Shown here piece by piece: positions 35,454-46,073 of a DNA stretch of 64,000 nucleotides; the stretch's first letter is position 1, and each line of letters opens with the position of its first letter. This DNA is from Ottowia oryzae (GTDB taxonomy: Bacteria; Pseudomonadota; Gammaproteobacteria; Burkholderiales; Burkholderiaceae_C). The notes below the pieces were generated by a model that was not told the DNA's origin, ran no database searches, and was given only the letters and a program-made list of their open reading frames with translations. The DNA lies in NCBI RefSeq assembly GCF_003008535.1, contig NZ_CP027666.1:3027501-3091500 (forward strand), written 5' to 3'. The position numbers and the translations under genes were made by a program.

Positions 35454-35872
35454 GGCCTCCATCCGGTTGGCGGGCTGACGCGCCACAGCACGATGCCGGC
35501 GCACACCCACTGCACGGCGTACATCAGGGTGCCTACACTGTGCCATACGGCCAGATTTTCGCGCGCCACGATGCGCGGCGCCACGCCGTACTCCACCACC
35601 ATGGCCATCAGCATGCCAAGCACTACGAAAATCGTAGCTGCCCGCGCCGGTTGCGCCTGCGCTAGGCCCGGTTTTGGCTTCAACAGCACCAGCAGCAGAG
35701 CGCCGCACACCAGCGACACCCACGTCTGCGCCGAAAACAGCCGCGCCGCCGCCTGCCCCGCCAGCGCCGCGGTAGGCAAGTAGCGGAACAACAGCGGCAC
35801 CGCCATGAAGCCAATGGCACTCAGGCTGCCCCACCACAGGGCGGCGGCAAAGACGAGCGTGCGTGATCTCAT
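35450..35872 (-). CDS. DUF4149-like four-helix membrane protein
   Basis: A 140-residue integral membrane protein with about four hydrophobic segments (VFAALWW-like start, LVCGALLLVLL, ATIFVVLGMLMAMVVEYG, LMYAVQWVCAGIVLW), the pattern of DUF4149/TMEM205 proteins. Function unknown. The sequence between helices 2 and 3 (PKPGLAQAQPARAATI) coincides with a repeat copy. It is translationally coupled to kdoO by an ATGA overlap and follows greA by 16 bases, so greA, this gene and kdoO form one transcription unit. Confidence 0.75.
   Translation of the reverse strand: MRSRTLVFAAALWWGSLSAIGFMAVPLLFRYLPTAALAGQAAARLFSAQTWVSLVCGALLLVLLKPKPGLAQAQPARAATIFVVLGMLMAMVVEYGVAPRIVARENLAVWHSVGTLMYAVQWVCAGIVLWRVSPPTGWRP
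35621..35680. repeat. Palindromic repeat, copy 9 (inside DUF4149-like gene)
   Basis: CGTAGCTGCCCGCGCCGG ... CCTGCGCTAGGCCCGGTTTT flanked by CTACGAAAAT. Read in frame it encodes the loop and the start of helix 3 in the DUF4149-like protein. Confidence 0.55.
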
Positions 35873-35888
35873 GGCGTGCGCCGGGTGC

Positions 35889-36365
35889 TCAGATGTAGCT
35901 GACGGCGATGATTTCGTAGTGCTTCACGCCGCCGGGCGCCTGCACTTCGGCGCTGTCGCCCTCTTCCTTGCCGATCAGCGCGCGGGCGATGGGGCTGCTG
36001 ATGTTGATCAGGCCGTGCTTCAGGTCGGCCTCGTCCTCACCCACGATCTGGTAGGTGACTTTCTCGCCCGATTCCTCTTCTTCCAGCTGCACGGTGGCGC
36101 CAAAAACGACCTTGCCACCCGCGTCCAGCGACGACGGATCGATCACCTGCGCGGCGGCCAGCTTGCCTTCCACTTCCTTGATGCGGCCTTCGATGAAGCC
36201 CTGGCGATCCTTGGCCGCGTCGTACTCGGCGTTTTCGCTCAAGTCACCCTGCGCGCGCGCCTCGGCAATCGCCTGGATGACCTCCGGGCGGTCCTTGGTC
36301 TTGAGGCGATGCAGTTCCGCCTTGAGTTTCTCAGCGCCGCGCGTGGTGATGGGAATGGTGGCCAT
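35889..36365 (-). CDS. greA: Transcription elongation factor GreA
   Basis: Enters the RNA polymerase secondary channel and stimulates cleavage of backtracked transcripts. The 158-residue protein has the N-terminal coiled coil with the acidic tip GDLSENAEYDAAKDRQGFIE and the C-terminal FKBP-like domain (VTYQIVGEDEADLKHGLINI, SPIARALIGKEEGD, APGGVKHYEII). An AGAGACAA site precedes the ATG. It lies downstream of carB behind a terminator-like hairpin about 30 bases before the start, which may set read-through into greA. Confidence 0.97.
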   Translation of the reverse strand: MATIPITTRGAEKLKAELHRLKTKDRPEVIQAIAEARAQGDLSENAEYDAAKDRQGFIEGRIKEVEGKLAAAQVIDPSSLDAGGKVVFGATVQLEEEESGEKVTYQIVGEDEADLKHGLINISSPIARALIGKEEGDSAEVQAPGGVKHYEIIAVSYI

Positions 36366-36379
36366 TTGTCTCTAAGTCC

Positions 36380-36420
36380 ATGCAAAAAGCGAAAACCGCC
36401 GAGCGTTTCCCCTCGGCGGT
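36380..36420 (-). terminator. Terminator/attenuator upstream of greA
   Basis: ACCGCCGAG (36395-36403) and CTCGGCGGT (36412-36420) form a perfect 9-base stem with an 8-base loop; on the minus strand it is followed by TTTTCGCTTTTT. It ends about 15 bases before greA and probably terminates carB transcripts or attenuates greA. Confidence 0.75.
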
Positions 36421-36519
36421 GTGTGTTGTTGATGCCATTATGCCCCGGCTTTGGGCGCTGGGGCCCTAGCCCATCAGGCAGGGGACGCGCGCGGCCGCAA
36501 GCCCCGCGCGTCGGTCCGC

Positions 36520-39798
<3,279 letters not shown>

Positions 39799-39807
39799 GG
39801 CTTGGGG

Positions 39808-40437
39808 TCAATACAAAAGCTTGACCGGAATGTGGCAACGCAGAAATGCGTCGGTCAGAAAGTTCACTGTCAGGGCGCGCGCAATGTCCTTGCCGCGCTC
39901 GTCGTCCGCCGAAGGCGATCCGCCCGCCAGCCGGGACAGGCCCGTGGCCTGGCGCAGATCGGCGAAGCGCGCGTCGGTGGCGAACTGCGCCAGCGCCCGC
40001 ATTTCACCCTCGCTGGCGGGGCGCGTGGATGCAGGGGCTTTCAACCCGGCCCCGGCACGCATGGCCTGGCCGATCAGGCGGGCAGCGCCGCCTTCCAGAA
40101 CGGCGATGTCTGCCGTCAGCGTGGCAGGATGCGCGTCGGCGTAGTCGAGTGCCAACTGGAGCTGCGCCGCCTGCACCTGGCCGGGGGCCAACGCCTGGCG
40201 CATGCACCCCAGCTGGGCGGGGCTGACCAGCGCGGCCTTTTCGGCCAAGGGCCAGCGCGGGTCGCGCGCGGCGGCTTCACCCATCATGTCGGCGACGGGC
40301 AGCAACTCGACATAGGCGCTGGCAAACCGGTCGCGGGGCGCGGCGGTTTCGGCCACGGGCAGGCGAGCGCAGCCGGCCAGCAAGGCCAGCGCGCCAAAGA
40401 CCACCAGGGCCAAGCACCACGCCATGGAGTCGCTCAC
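39808..40437 (-). CDS. Predicted lipoprotein, paralogue of the preceding gene
   Basis: A 209-residue protein with a signal peptide and lipobox (GALALLAGC, Cys near residue 23), so probably an LspA-processed lipoprotein. I do not recognise the family. It aligns loosely with the upstream gene: a Cys after the first third (LGCMRQAL against LACTRGEL), an Ala-rich helix with LIGQAMRAG against TTGMLMRAG, MRALAQFATDARFADLRQAT against a similar stretch, and a terminal Cys (LRCHIP against ERCNIS). A tandem duplication is the simplest explanation. Its ATG overlaps the upstream stop by four bases; carB follows after 9 bases. Confidence 0.75.
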   Translation of the reverse strand: MSDSMAWCLALVVFGALALLAGCARLPVAETAAPRDRFASAYVELLPVADMMGEAAARDPRWPLAEKAALVSPAQLGCMRQALAPGQVQAAQLQLALDYADAHPATLTADIAVLEGGAARLIGQAMRAGAGLKAPASTRPASEGEMRALAQFATDARFADLRQATGLSRLAGGSPSADDERGKDIARALTVNFLTDAFLRCHIPVKLLY

Positions 40438-41135
40438 GCAGGCATTCCAGGCTTGTCAAAAATGGCTGCTGGGGAGATGTTGCAGCGCTCGAACGCGCTC
40501 AGCAGCGGTGCCGCCATCAGCGATTGCCCCAGGCGAAAGCCGCGCTGGCGCGATTCTTGGCGACTGCTGGCACTGGTGATGCCATCCAGCCGCAGGGCTT
40601 GGCGCAGTTCGGCGTATTGGGGGTTTTCAGTCAAGGTGACGAAAGACCGAAGCTGCGCGGCGGTCAATTCGGCCATCAAGCGGCTGGCGTCCACCTTGGC
40701 GCCGCCCGTGCCCTCTCGCACGCCGGCGCGCATCAGCATGCCGGTGGTTTCGGCCGCGCCGGCTTCCAGCAGCTGGATCGACTCTTCCACGCGATCAGGG
40801 TAGCGCCGGGCAAAGGCCTGCGCGTTGCCGATCACGGTGGCGTCCACCTTGTCGGCCGTCAGTTCACCGCGAGTGCAGGCCAGCTGCGCGGGCGTGAACT
40901 TGCCGGCGTGCTGCTGCATGGGCCACTGCGGGTCAAGCTGGGCCACGCGCTCGGCAATCCAGCCGATCGGCATGGTCTGCACGAACAGTGCGCCCAGGCG
41001 CTGCACGCGCGCCGGGTCGGCTGCCTTGGCGGCGCCATTGCTGGCGCAACCTGCCGCGCCCAGCGCCAGGAAGGCGCCGGCCACGCCGGCAGCCAGGCAG
41101 CGCCGCAACCAGCCCGCTTGGCGCGCATTAGGCAT
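40434..41135 (-). CDS. Predicted lipoprotein of unknown function
   Basis: A 233-residue protein with a long signal peptide and lipobox (AFLALGAAGC), probably anchored to a membrane facing the periplasm. Family not recognised. Two Cys outside the lipobox (LACTRGEL and FERCNISP) are shared with the following paralogue. The ATG at 41135 is preferred because GAGGAT lies six bases upstream; an ATG four codons earlier lacks such a site. It overlaps the end of the 120-residue upstream gene by eight bases, so the carA-to-carB genes are tightly coupled. Confidence 0.75.
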   Translation of the reverse strand: MPNARQAGWLRRCLAAGVAGAFLALGAAGCASNGAAKAADPARVQRLGALFVQTMPIGWIAERVAQLDPQWPMQQHAGKFTPAQLACTRGELTADKVDATVIGNAQAFARRYPDRVEESIQLLEAGAAETTGMLMRAGVREGTGGAKVDASRLMAELTAAQLRSFVTLTENPQYAELRQALRLDGITSASSRQESRQRGFRLGQSLMAAPLLSAFERCNISPAAIFDKPGMPA

Positions 41136-41490
41136 GGCGATCCTCATCCAGCTTGCGCAGCAGGGCCTGCACGCGCTCGGGCGGCATGTTTTTCTGCATC
41201 AGCTGCAGCAGGCCGTCGCCGTCGATCAGCGGGCGCAGCACTTCGGCTTCGGCGTCGTAGAACTTCACCGTCCAGCCGGCCAGCTCGCTGTTGAATTCTT
41301 CGTCGGTCCAGGTCTTGCCCTTGGCCAGCAGCGTGATCAGCGGCATGGCCTTGTGTTCCATGAAGGATTTCTTGTAGGGCTTTTGCGACCAGCGCTCAGC
41401 GAACCAATCCTTGTGCGGCGGCACCAGCGTCAGCATGCGCTTGGCAATGGCTTTTTCCAGCGGAGCCTGCGGAAAGCTGTACAACTTCAT
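41128..41490 (-). CDS. Conserved-looking small soluble protein between carA and carB
   Basis: A 120-residue cytoplasmic protein of unrecognised family (MKLYSFPQAPLEKAIAKRML, then WFAERWSQKPYKKSFMEHKA, TLLAKGKTWTDEEFNSELAG). The C-terminus is helical and charged. Its start overlaps the carA stop by four bases, so it is translated from the carA message. Function unknown; its position suggests some link with carbamoyl phosphate synthase, but this may be only co-expression. Confidence 0.72.
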   Translation of the reverse strand: MKLYSFPQAPLEKAIAKRMLTLVPPHKDWFAERWSQKPYKKSFMEHKAMPLITLLAKGKTWTDEEFNSELAGWTVKFYDAEAEVLRPLIDGDGLLQLMQKNMPPERVQALLRKLDEDRHA

Positions 41491-42698
41491 GCGGCAACCA
41501 CTCCCTTTTTTGTAGCTGCCGGCGCACTACCAGCCTGCGCTGCAGCCATATCTTTTATGAAACGGTCAAACAGGTAGCCAATGTCGTGGGGGCCGGGCGA
41601 GGCCTCAGGGTGCCCCTGAAAGCAGAACGCCGGCTTCCCGATCACTTCCAGGCCTTGCAGCGTGCCGTCGAACAGGCTGATGTGCGTGGCGCGCAGCGTG
41701 GCGGGCAGCGAATCCATCGCCACCGCAAAGCCGTGGTTCTGGCTGGTGATGCTGACGCGGCCTGTGTCCAGGTCTTTCACCGGGTGGTTGGCGCCGTGGT
41801 GGCTGTTGGCCATCTTGAACGTCTTGGCACCCGCGGCCAGGGCCATGATCTGGTGGCCCAGGCAGATGCCGAAGGTGGGCATGCCGCTGGCGATGATCTC
41901 GCGCGCGGCGTTGATCGCGTAGTCGCACGGCTCGGGGTCGCCGGGGCCATTGGACAGGAACACGCCGTCTGGCCGCATGGCCAGTACCTCGGCGGCGGAA
42001 GTCTGCGCGGGCACCACGGTCAAGTCGCAACCGCGTTCGGCCAGCATGCGCAGGATGTTGTACTTGGCGCCGAAGTCGTACGCCACCACCTTGAAGCGGG
42101 GCGCGTCCTGGCGGCCATAGCCTTCGCCCAGGCGCCATTCGGTCTGCGTCCAGGGGTAGGCTTCGGTGGTGCTGACCACCTTGGCCAGATCCAGCCCGCT
42201 CATGGGCGGCGTGGCGCGCGCGGCGGCCAAGGCGGTGTCGACGGCGGCTTGATCGGGCGCCTGGCCCTCGGCCAACGCCAGAATCGCGCCGTTTTGCGCC
42301 CCCTTGTCGCGCAGCAGGCGCGTGAGCTGGCGCGTGTCGATGCCGGCAATGGCCACGCAACCAGCTCGCTGCAGGTATTCGCTCAGGCTGGCGTCGCTGC
42401 GGAAGTTGCTGGCCAGCAGCGGCAGATCGCGCACGATCAGGCCGGCGGCAAACACCTGGGCAGACTCGACGTCCTCGCCATTGGTGCCGTAGCTGCCGAT
42501 GTGGGGGTAAGTCAGGGTGACCAGCTGCTGGCAGTAGCTGGGGTCGGTCAGGATTTCCTGGTAGCCGGTGATCGAGGTGTTGAACACCACTTCGCCGACC
42601 GTTTGGCCGGCAGCACCAATGGACTGACCGATGAAGACCGTGCCATCGGCAAGGGCCAGGATGGCGGCGGGGTGTTTCCCGCTCAAGGTGGAAAGCAC
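41487..42698 (-). CDS. carA: Carbamoyl-phosphate synthase small (glutaminase) subunit
   Basis: Hydrolyses glutamine and passes ammonia to CarB. The 403-residue protein has the N-terminal CarA domain (AILALADGTVFIGQSIGAAG, VFNTSITGYQEILTDPSYCQ) and the triad glutaminase domain: FLSNGPGDPEP, the nucleophile Cys in FGICLGHQIMAL and His-Glu in GHPEASPGPHD. I chose the GTG at 42698 because GGAG lies six bases upstream. The last 20 or so residues (AAAQAGSAPAATKKG near the end) extend past the usual family end and coincide with a palindromic repeat. The next gene overlaps the stop. Confidence 0.97.
   Translation of the reverse strand: MLSTLSGKHPAAILALADGTVFIGQSIGAAGQTVGEVVFNTSITGYQEILTDPSYCQQLVTLTYPHIGSYGTNGEDVESAQVFAAGLIVRDLPLLASNFRSDASLSEYLQRAGCVAIAGIDTRQLTRLLRDKGAQNGAILALAEGQAPDQAAVDTALAAARATPPMSGLDLAKVVSTTEAYPWTQTEWRLGEGYGRQDAPRFKVVAYDFGAKYNILRMLAERGCDLTVVPAQTSAAEVLAMRPDGVFLSNGPGDPEPCDYAINAAREIIASGMPTFGICLGHQIMALAAGAKTFKMANSHHGANHPVKDLDTGRVSITSQNHGFAVAMDSLPATLRATHISLFDGTLQGLEVIGKPAFCFQGHPEASPGPHDIGYLFDRFIKDMAAAQAGSAPAATKKGVVAA
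41506..41557. repeat. Palindromic repeat, copy 10 (encodes CarA tail)
   Basis: TTTTTGTAGCTGCCGGCGCA ... GCCTGCGCTGCAGCCATATC. Read on the minus strand in frame it encodes the low-complexity tail of CarA just before its stop. Confidence 0.65.
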
Positions 42699-42866
42699 GG
42701 GATACTCCGTTGGTTGACGGTCGCCCACACTTGCCTGGCCACGCAGCGCGCCGCGTGGCTCGTCTCAATTGAATGTTGGACTTGACTGCGGTCGGGCGAC
42801 GCGGTTTCGAGAAAAGCCGCTGATTATACCTTGCACCCTCGCCCCGCGTGGGGCCTGCCGCGCGCC

Positions 42867-43646
42867 TCAGGCCATTCGCGATGTGGCGCTGGCGTGCAGG
42901 CAAATCGCCGCCGCAGCGCCTACGTTCAGCGACTCCTCGCCGCCCGGCTGGGCGATGCGCACGGCCATCGCCGCGCGCTGGGCCAAAGCGGCATCCACGC
43001 CCTGCCCTTCGTGCCCCATCACCCACGCGCACGGCCAGGGCAGGCGCGCGCGGTGCAGCCATTCGCCCTCGTGCGAGCTGGTCACTACCAAGGGCACCTG
43101 CAGCGCGGCCAGCGCGGCCACGTCCAGGCCTTCAACCAGGCGCAGGCCGAAATGCGCGCCCATGCCCGCGCGCAGCACCTTGGGCGACCACAGCTGCGCC
43201 GTGCCCTTGATCGCCAGCACCTGCGCGAAGCCAAACGCGCCCGCGCTGCGCAGGATGGAGCCGACGTTGCCCGCGTCTTGCAGGCGGTCGAGCACGACGG
43301 TGGGCAGGTCGGCCTGCAGCGCGTGGCCCGCTGGCAGATCGAGCACGAAAGCCATCGGCGCGGGCGATTCCAGGCCGCTGATGCCGGCCATCAGCCCATC
43401 TTCGATTACTATGTTTTTAGGAGCTGCTTGCGCAATTGCAGCGGGCGCTGCAGGCCAATATGATTCAGAAAACACAGCCAACGCCGGGCGCCACCCGCGC
43501 GCCAGGGCGGCACGGCAGAGGTGATCCCCCTCGATCCACACGCGGCCCTGCTTGCGGTAGGCGCCGTTGTCCTGCGCCAGGCGCCGCAGGTCTTTCAGCA
43601 GCGCGTTGTCGCGCGATCGGATGACGACGGGGCCGGTTTCACTCAT
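42867..43646 (-). CDS. TrmH/SpoU-family RNA 2'-O-methyltransferase
   Basis: A 259-residue SPOUT methyltransferase, probably acting on rRNA (RlmB-like) or tRNA. An N-terminal substrate-binding domain (RSRDNALLKDLRRLAQDNGA, then GRVWIEGDHLC) precedes the knotted domain with motif 1 DRLQDAGNVGSILRSAGAFG, motif 2 VMGHEGQGV and motif 3 PGGEESLNVGAAAAI. The target nucleotide is not determinable. The linker SYWPAAPAAIAQAAPKN coincides with a repeat copy. Its ATG overlaps the rnhB stop by four bases. Confidence 0.9.
   Translation of the reverse strand: MSETGPVVIRSRDNALLKDLRRLAQDNGAYRKQGRVWIEGDHLCRAALARGWRPALAVFSESYWPAAPAAIAQAAPKNIVIEDGLMAGISGLESPAPMAFVLDLPAGHALQADLPTVVLDRLQDAGNVGSILRSAGAFGFAQVLAIKGTAQLWSPKVLRAGMGAHFGLRLVEGLDVAALAALQVPLVVTSSHEGEWLHRARLPWPCAWVMGHEGQGVDAALAQRAAMAVRIAQPGGEESLNVGAAAAICLHASATSRMA
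43408..43463. repeat. Palindromic repeat, copy 11 (inside SpoU-family gene)
   Basis: CTATGTTTTTAGGAGCTGCT ... GCGGGCGCTGCAGGCCAATA. The core is degenerate but the CTATnTTTTT flank and arm order match other copies. In frame on the minus strand. Confidence 0.45.
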
Positions 43647-44299
43647 GCCGATGCCGCCTCGGGTTGCAACGCGCCCTGGCTGGCCAGCAGGGCAGCCGCC
43701 ACGGGGCCGAAGGTGCGCCGGTGGTGCACACACGCGCCGTGTTCGCGCAAGGCCTGCATGTGCGCGCGCGTGCCGTAGCCCTTGTGCGCAGCAAAGCCGT
43801 ACTGCGGCCACTGCAAGTCGATTGCGGCGCACCAGCGGTCGCGGTGCACCTTGGCCAGGATGGAGGCGGCCGATATCTCGGCCACCGTGGCGTCGCCACC
43901 CACCACCGCTTCGGCCCGCACTGCCAGCACCGGCAAGCGGTTGCCGTCCACCCGCACCAGCGCGGGCGGCAGGCGCAGGCCCTCCACGGCGCGGCGCATG
44001 GCCAGCAGCGTGGCTTGCAGGATGTTGATGGTGTCGATCTCTGCCACCGAAGCCTCGGCGATGGAGCAGCACAGCGCCTTGGCGCAAATCTCGTCGTACA
44101 GCCGCTCACGCCGAAGCGCGGTCAGCGTTTTGGAATCGGCCAAGCCGGCGATGGGCTTGCGCGGGTCCAGGATCACGGCCGCCGCGACCACCGGCCCGGC
44201 CAGCGGGCCGCGCCCGGCCTCGTCCACGCCGGCGCACAGGCCGGACGGTTTCCAGTCCAGCGCGGACTGTTCAGCGTGCAAGAAGCGTTTCGATCGCAT
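43643..44299 (-). CDS. rnhB: Ribonuclease HII
   Basis: Removes ribonucleotides misincorporated in DNA and RNA from RNA-DNA hybrids. The 218-residue protein has the catalytic DEAGRGPLAGPVVAAAV (DE pair), LADSKTL, the EASVAEIDTINILQATLLAM segment with the third acidic residue, VRVDGNRLP and ISAASILAKVHRD. The ATG at 44299 overlaps the end of lpxB by about 29 bases; a TTG at 44281 with a shorter overlap is an alternative. The lpxB-rnhB order is conserved in proteobacteria. Confidence 0.95.
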   Translation of the reverse strand: MRSKRFLHAEQSALDWKPSGLCAGVDEAGRGPLAGPVVAAAVILDPRKPIAGLADSKTLTALRRERLYDEICAKALCCSIAEASVAEIDTINILQATLLAMRRAVEGLRLPPALVRVDGNRLPVLAVRAEAVVGGDATVAEISAASILAKVHRDRWCAAIDLQWPQYGFAAHKGYGTRAHMQALREHGACVHHRRTFGPVAAALLASQGALQPEAASA

Positions 44300-45503
44300 T
44301 GGTAGCGAGTTGGGCGGTGGGGCGGCGCAGTTCGGCGTGCAGATCGGCAAAGCGCGCCGTGGTGGCCGCCATTTTCTCAGGCGCGCGCAGCCAGTCCAGC
44401 ACGGCCGTGGCCAGCGCACGCGGCGTGGCGGCGTCCTGCACCAGTTCGGGCACGACGAAGGGCGCGCCCGGCCGGTCGGCCCATTCGCGCGGCGCCACGG
44501 CGGCAGGCCGATCCAGCCATTCGCGCGGGGCGCACAGGATGTTGGGCAGGCCCACCCAGGGCAGCTGACGCTTGCGCCACATCAGCCGGTAGCTGAGCGC
44601 GGGCATGGCGTAGGCGATCACCATGGGTTTATGGAACAGCGCGGCCTCCAGCGTGGCGGTGCCGCTGGCGATCAGGGTCACGTCGCAGGCCGCGAGCGCG
44701 GCGTGCGACTGGCCCGCCACCACGTGCACCGCGTCGCCCAGGCCGCTGGCGCCGGCCAGCTGCCGCACCTTGGGCAGCAGGTAAGGCACCGTGGGCACTA
44801 CAAATTGTGTAGCTGGATGCACTTGTCGGATAAGCGCTGCAGCCTGAAAGAATCTTGACGCAAGGTGATCTACCTCGGCATTGCGGCTGCCGGGCAGCAG
44901 CGCGACCAGCGGCCCATCGGCGCGCAGGCCCAGCGCAGCGCGCGCGGCTGCGGCGTCGGCCTGCATCGGAATGGCCTGCGCCAAGGGGTGACCGACGTAG
45001 GTGGCGGCAATGCCGGCGCGGTGCAGCAGTTCGGGCTCGAAGGGGAACAGGCACAGCACGTGGTCGGCCGCGCGCCGCAGCTTGATCAGCTTTTCTGGCC
45101 GCCAGGCCCAGAAGGATGGGCTGACGAAGTGCAGGGTCTTGAGGCCACCTTGCTTGAGGCGCGCTTCCAGGTCGAAATTGAAATCGGGCGCGTCCACGCC
45201 GATGAACAGGTCCGGCCGCTCGGCCAGCAGGCGATCACCCAGCTGGCGGCGCAGGCGCAGCAGCTCGGGCAGGCGCGGCAGCACTTCGAGATAGCCACGC
45301 ACCGACAGCTTCTCGACCGGCCACCAGGCGTTGAACCCCTGCGCCACCATGTGAGCGCCGCCTATCCCGGCCGCATCCAGACCAGGCCATCGCGCCTTGA
45401 GGTGCGCCAGAAGGTGCCCGGCGAGCAGGTCGCCGGAAGGTTCGCCGGCCACCATCGCCAAGCTCGGTGACGCCCCAGCGGCGGCGCCGGTCTGCGTGAT
45501 CAC
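44271..45503 (-). CDS. lpxB: Lipid-A-disaccharide synthase
   Basis: Joins lipid X and UDP-2,3-diacylglucosamine into the lipid A disaccharide at the inner membrane. The 410-residue GT-B enzyme has MVAGEPSGDLLAGHLL, GIGGAHMVAQGF, the segment FIGVDAPDFNFDLE, VSPSFWAWRPEKL, ALLPGSRNAEVDHL and IASGTATLEAALFHKPMVIA. Two oddities: a 12-residue tandem duplication (APREWLDRPAAV, then APREWADRPGAP) between LPNILC and FVVPELVQ, and an in-frame repeat copy around RFFQAAALIRQVHPATQFVV. The ATG overlaps the DUF2059 gene stop by four bases. Confidence 0.97.
   Translation of the reverse strand: MITQTGAAAGASPSLAMVAGEPSGDLLAGHLLAHLKARWPGLDAAGIGGAHMVAQGFNAWWPVEKLSVRGYLEVLPRLPELLRLRRQLGDRLLAERPDLFIGVDAPDFNFDLEARLKQGGLKTLHFVSPSFWAWRPEKLIKLRRAADHVLCLFPFEPELLHRAGIAATYVGHPLAQAIPMQADAAAARAALGLRADGPLVALLPGSRNAEVDHLASRFFQAAALIRQVHPATQFVVPTVPYLLPKVRQLAGASGLGDAVHVVAGQSHAALAACDVTLIASGTATLEAALFHKPMVIAYAMPALSYRLMWRKRQLPWVGLPNILCAPREWLDRPAAVAPREWADRPGAPFVVPELVQDAATPRALATAVLDWLRAPEKMAATTARFADLHAELRRPTAQLATNAIETLLAR
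44471..44533. repeat. 36-base tandem duplication within lpxB
   Basis: Two diverged copies containing CCATTCGCGCGG lie 36 bases apart (starting near 44481 and 44517), encoding two versions of the 12-residue unit APREW-DRPA in LpxB. It is in frame and looks old, as the units differ at several bases. Confidence 0.75.
44798..44850. repeat. Palindromic repeat, copy 12 (inside lpxB)
   Basis: ACTACAAATTGTGTAGCTGG ... TAAGCGCTGCAGCCTGAAAG. Degenerate arms, but the CTACAAATT flank, the GTAGCTG start and the GCGCTGCAGCC end match the family. In frame in lpxB. Confidence 0.5.
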
Positions 45504-46036
45504 GGGCGGCTGGGCGCGGCGTCGGCGCTGGCTTTCGCTTCGGCCAGCGCCTTTTCAATGACGGACTTCATCTGCGGCAGCACCGTCTGCATGCGGCGCA
45601 TGGCCAACTCGGTGGATTGCTGCATGACGGCCGGCATTTTGTCGAGCACCGATTGGCCGACGGATGAGCGGTAGAACGCGATCTGCCCCGCCACTTCTTC
45701 TTCAGTGAAGTTATCGCGGTAGACCTGCACCATGTCTTTTTCTACTGCCGGCCAGTCCATCGCCTTGCTGATCAGCTCAGACACGCGGGCGGGCACCACG
45801 CGCGTCACGGCGTCGCGCTGCGCGGGGGTCAGCTTTTCCTGCGCCAGCATGCTGCCCATGGTGTCGCGCATTTGCTGCTCCAGGTTGGCGCTCGCTGCCG
45901 TCATCATCGACTCGGCCCGGCTGATCTTGAGCAGCTCTTGCGCAGCGGCTTCGGACGCGGGCTCGGCGTGCGCGGCCAGAGCGCCCGACAGGGCGAAAGC
46001 AACGCCCACGCGGCGCACCAAGATACGGGTGTTCAT
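45500..46036 (-). CDS. DUF2059-domain secreted protein
   Basis: A 178-residue protein with a signal peptide (MNTRILVRRVGVAFALSGAL, cleavage near AHAEP) and a helical DUF2059 domain: VYRDNFTEEEVAGQIAFYRS, then SVGQSVLDKMPAVMQQS, the family signature. Probably periplasmic; the function of DUF2059 is unknown. It sits between lpxA and lpxB, where many bacteria have none or another gene, and overlaps the lpxB start by four bases, so it is expressed with lipid A synthesis genes. Confidence 0.88.
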   Translation of the reverse strand: MNTRILVRRVGVAFALSGALAAHAEPASEAAAQELLKISRAESMMTAASANLEQQMRDTMGSMLAQEKLTPAQRDAVTRVVPARVSELISKAMDWPAVEKDMVQVYRDNFTEEEVAGQIAFYRSSVGQSVLDKMPAVMQQSTELAMRRMQTVLPQMKSVIEKALAEAKASADAAPSRP

Positions 46037-46073
46037 CTATCTTCTCCAGCTAGCGGCACCAGCGGCCACTTGG

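Noticed and set aside
46034..46070. CCAGCTAGCGGCACCAGCGG before lpxA, a possible further repeat copy
   Set aside because: Too degenerate and lacks the AT-rich right flank; not counted.
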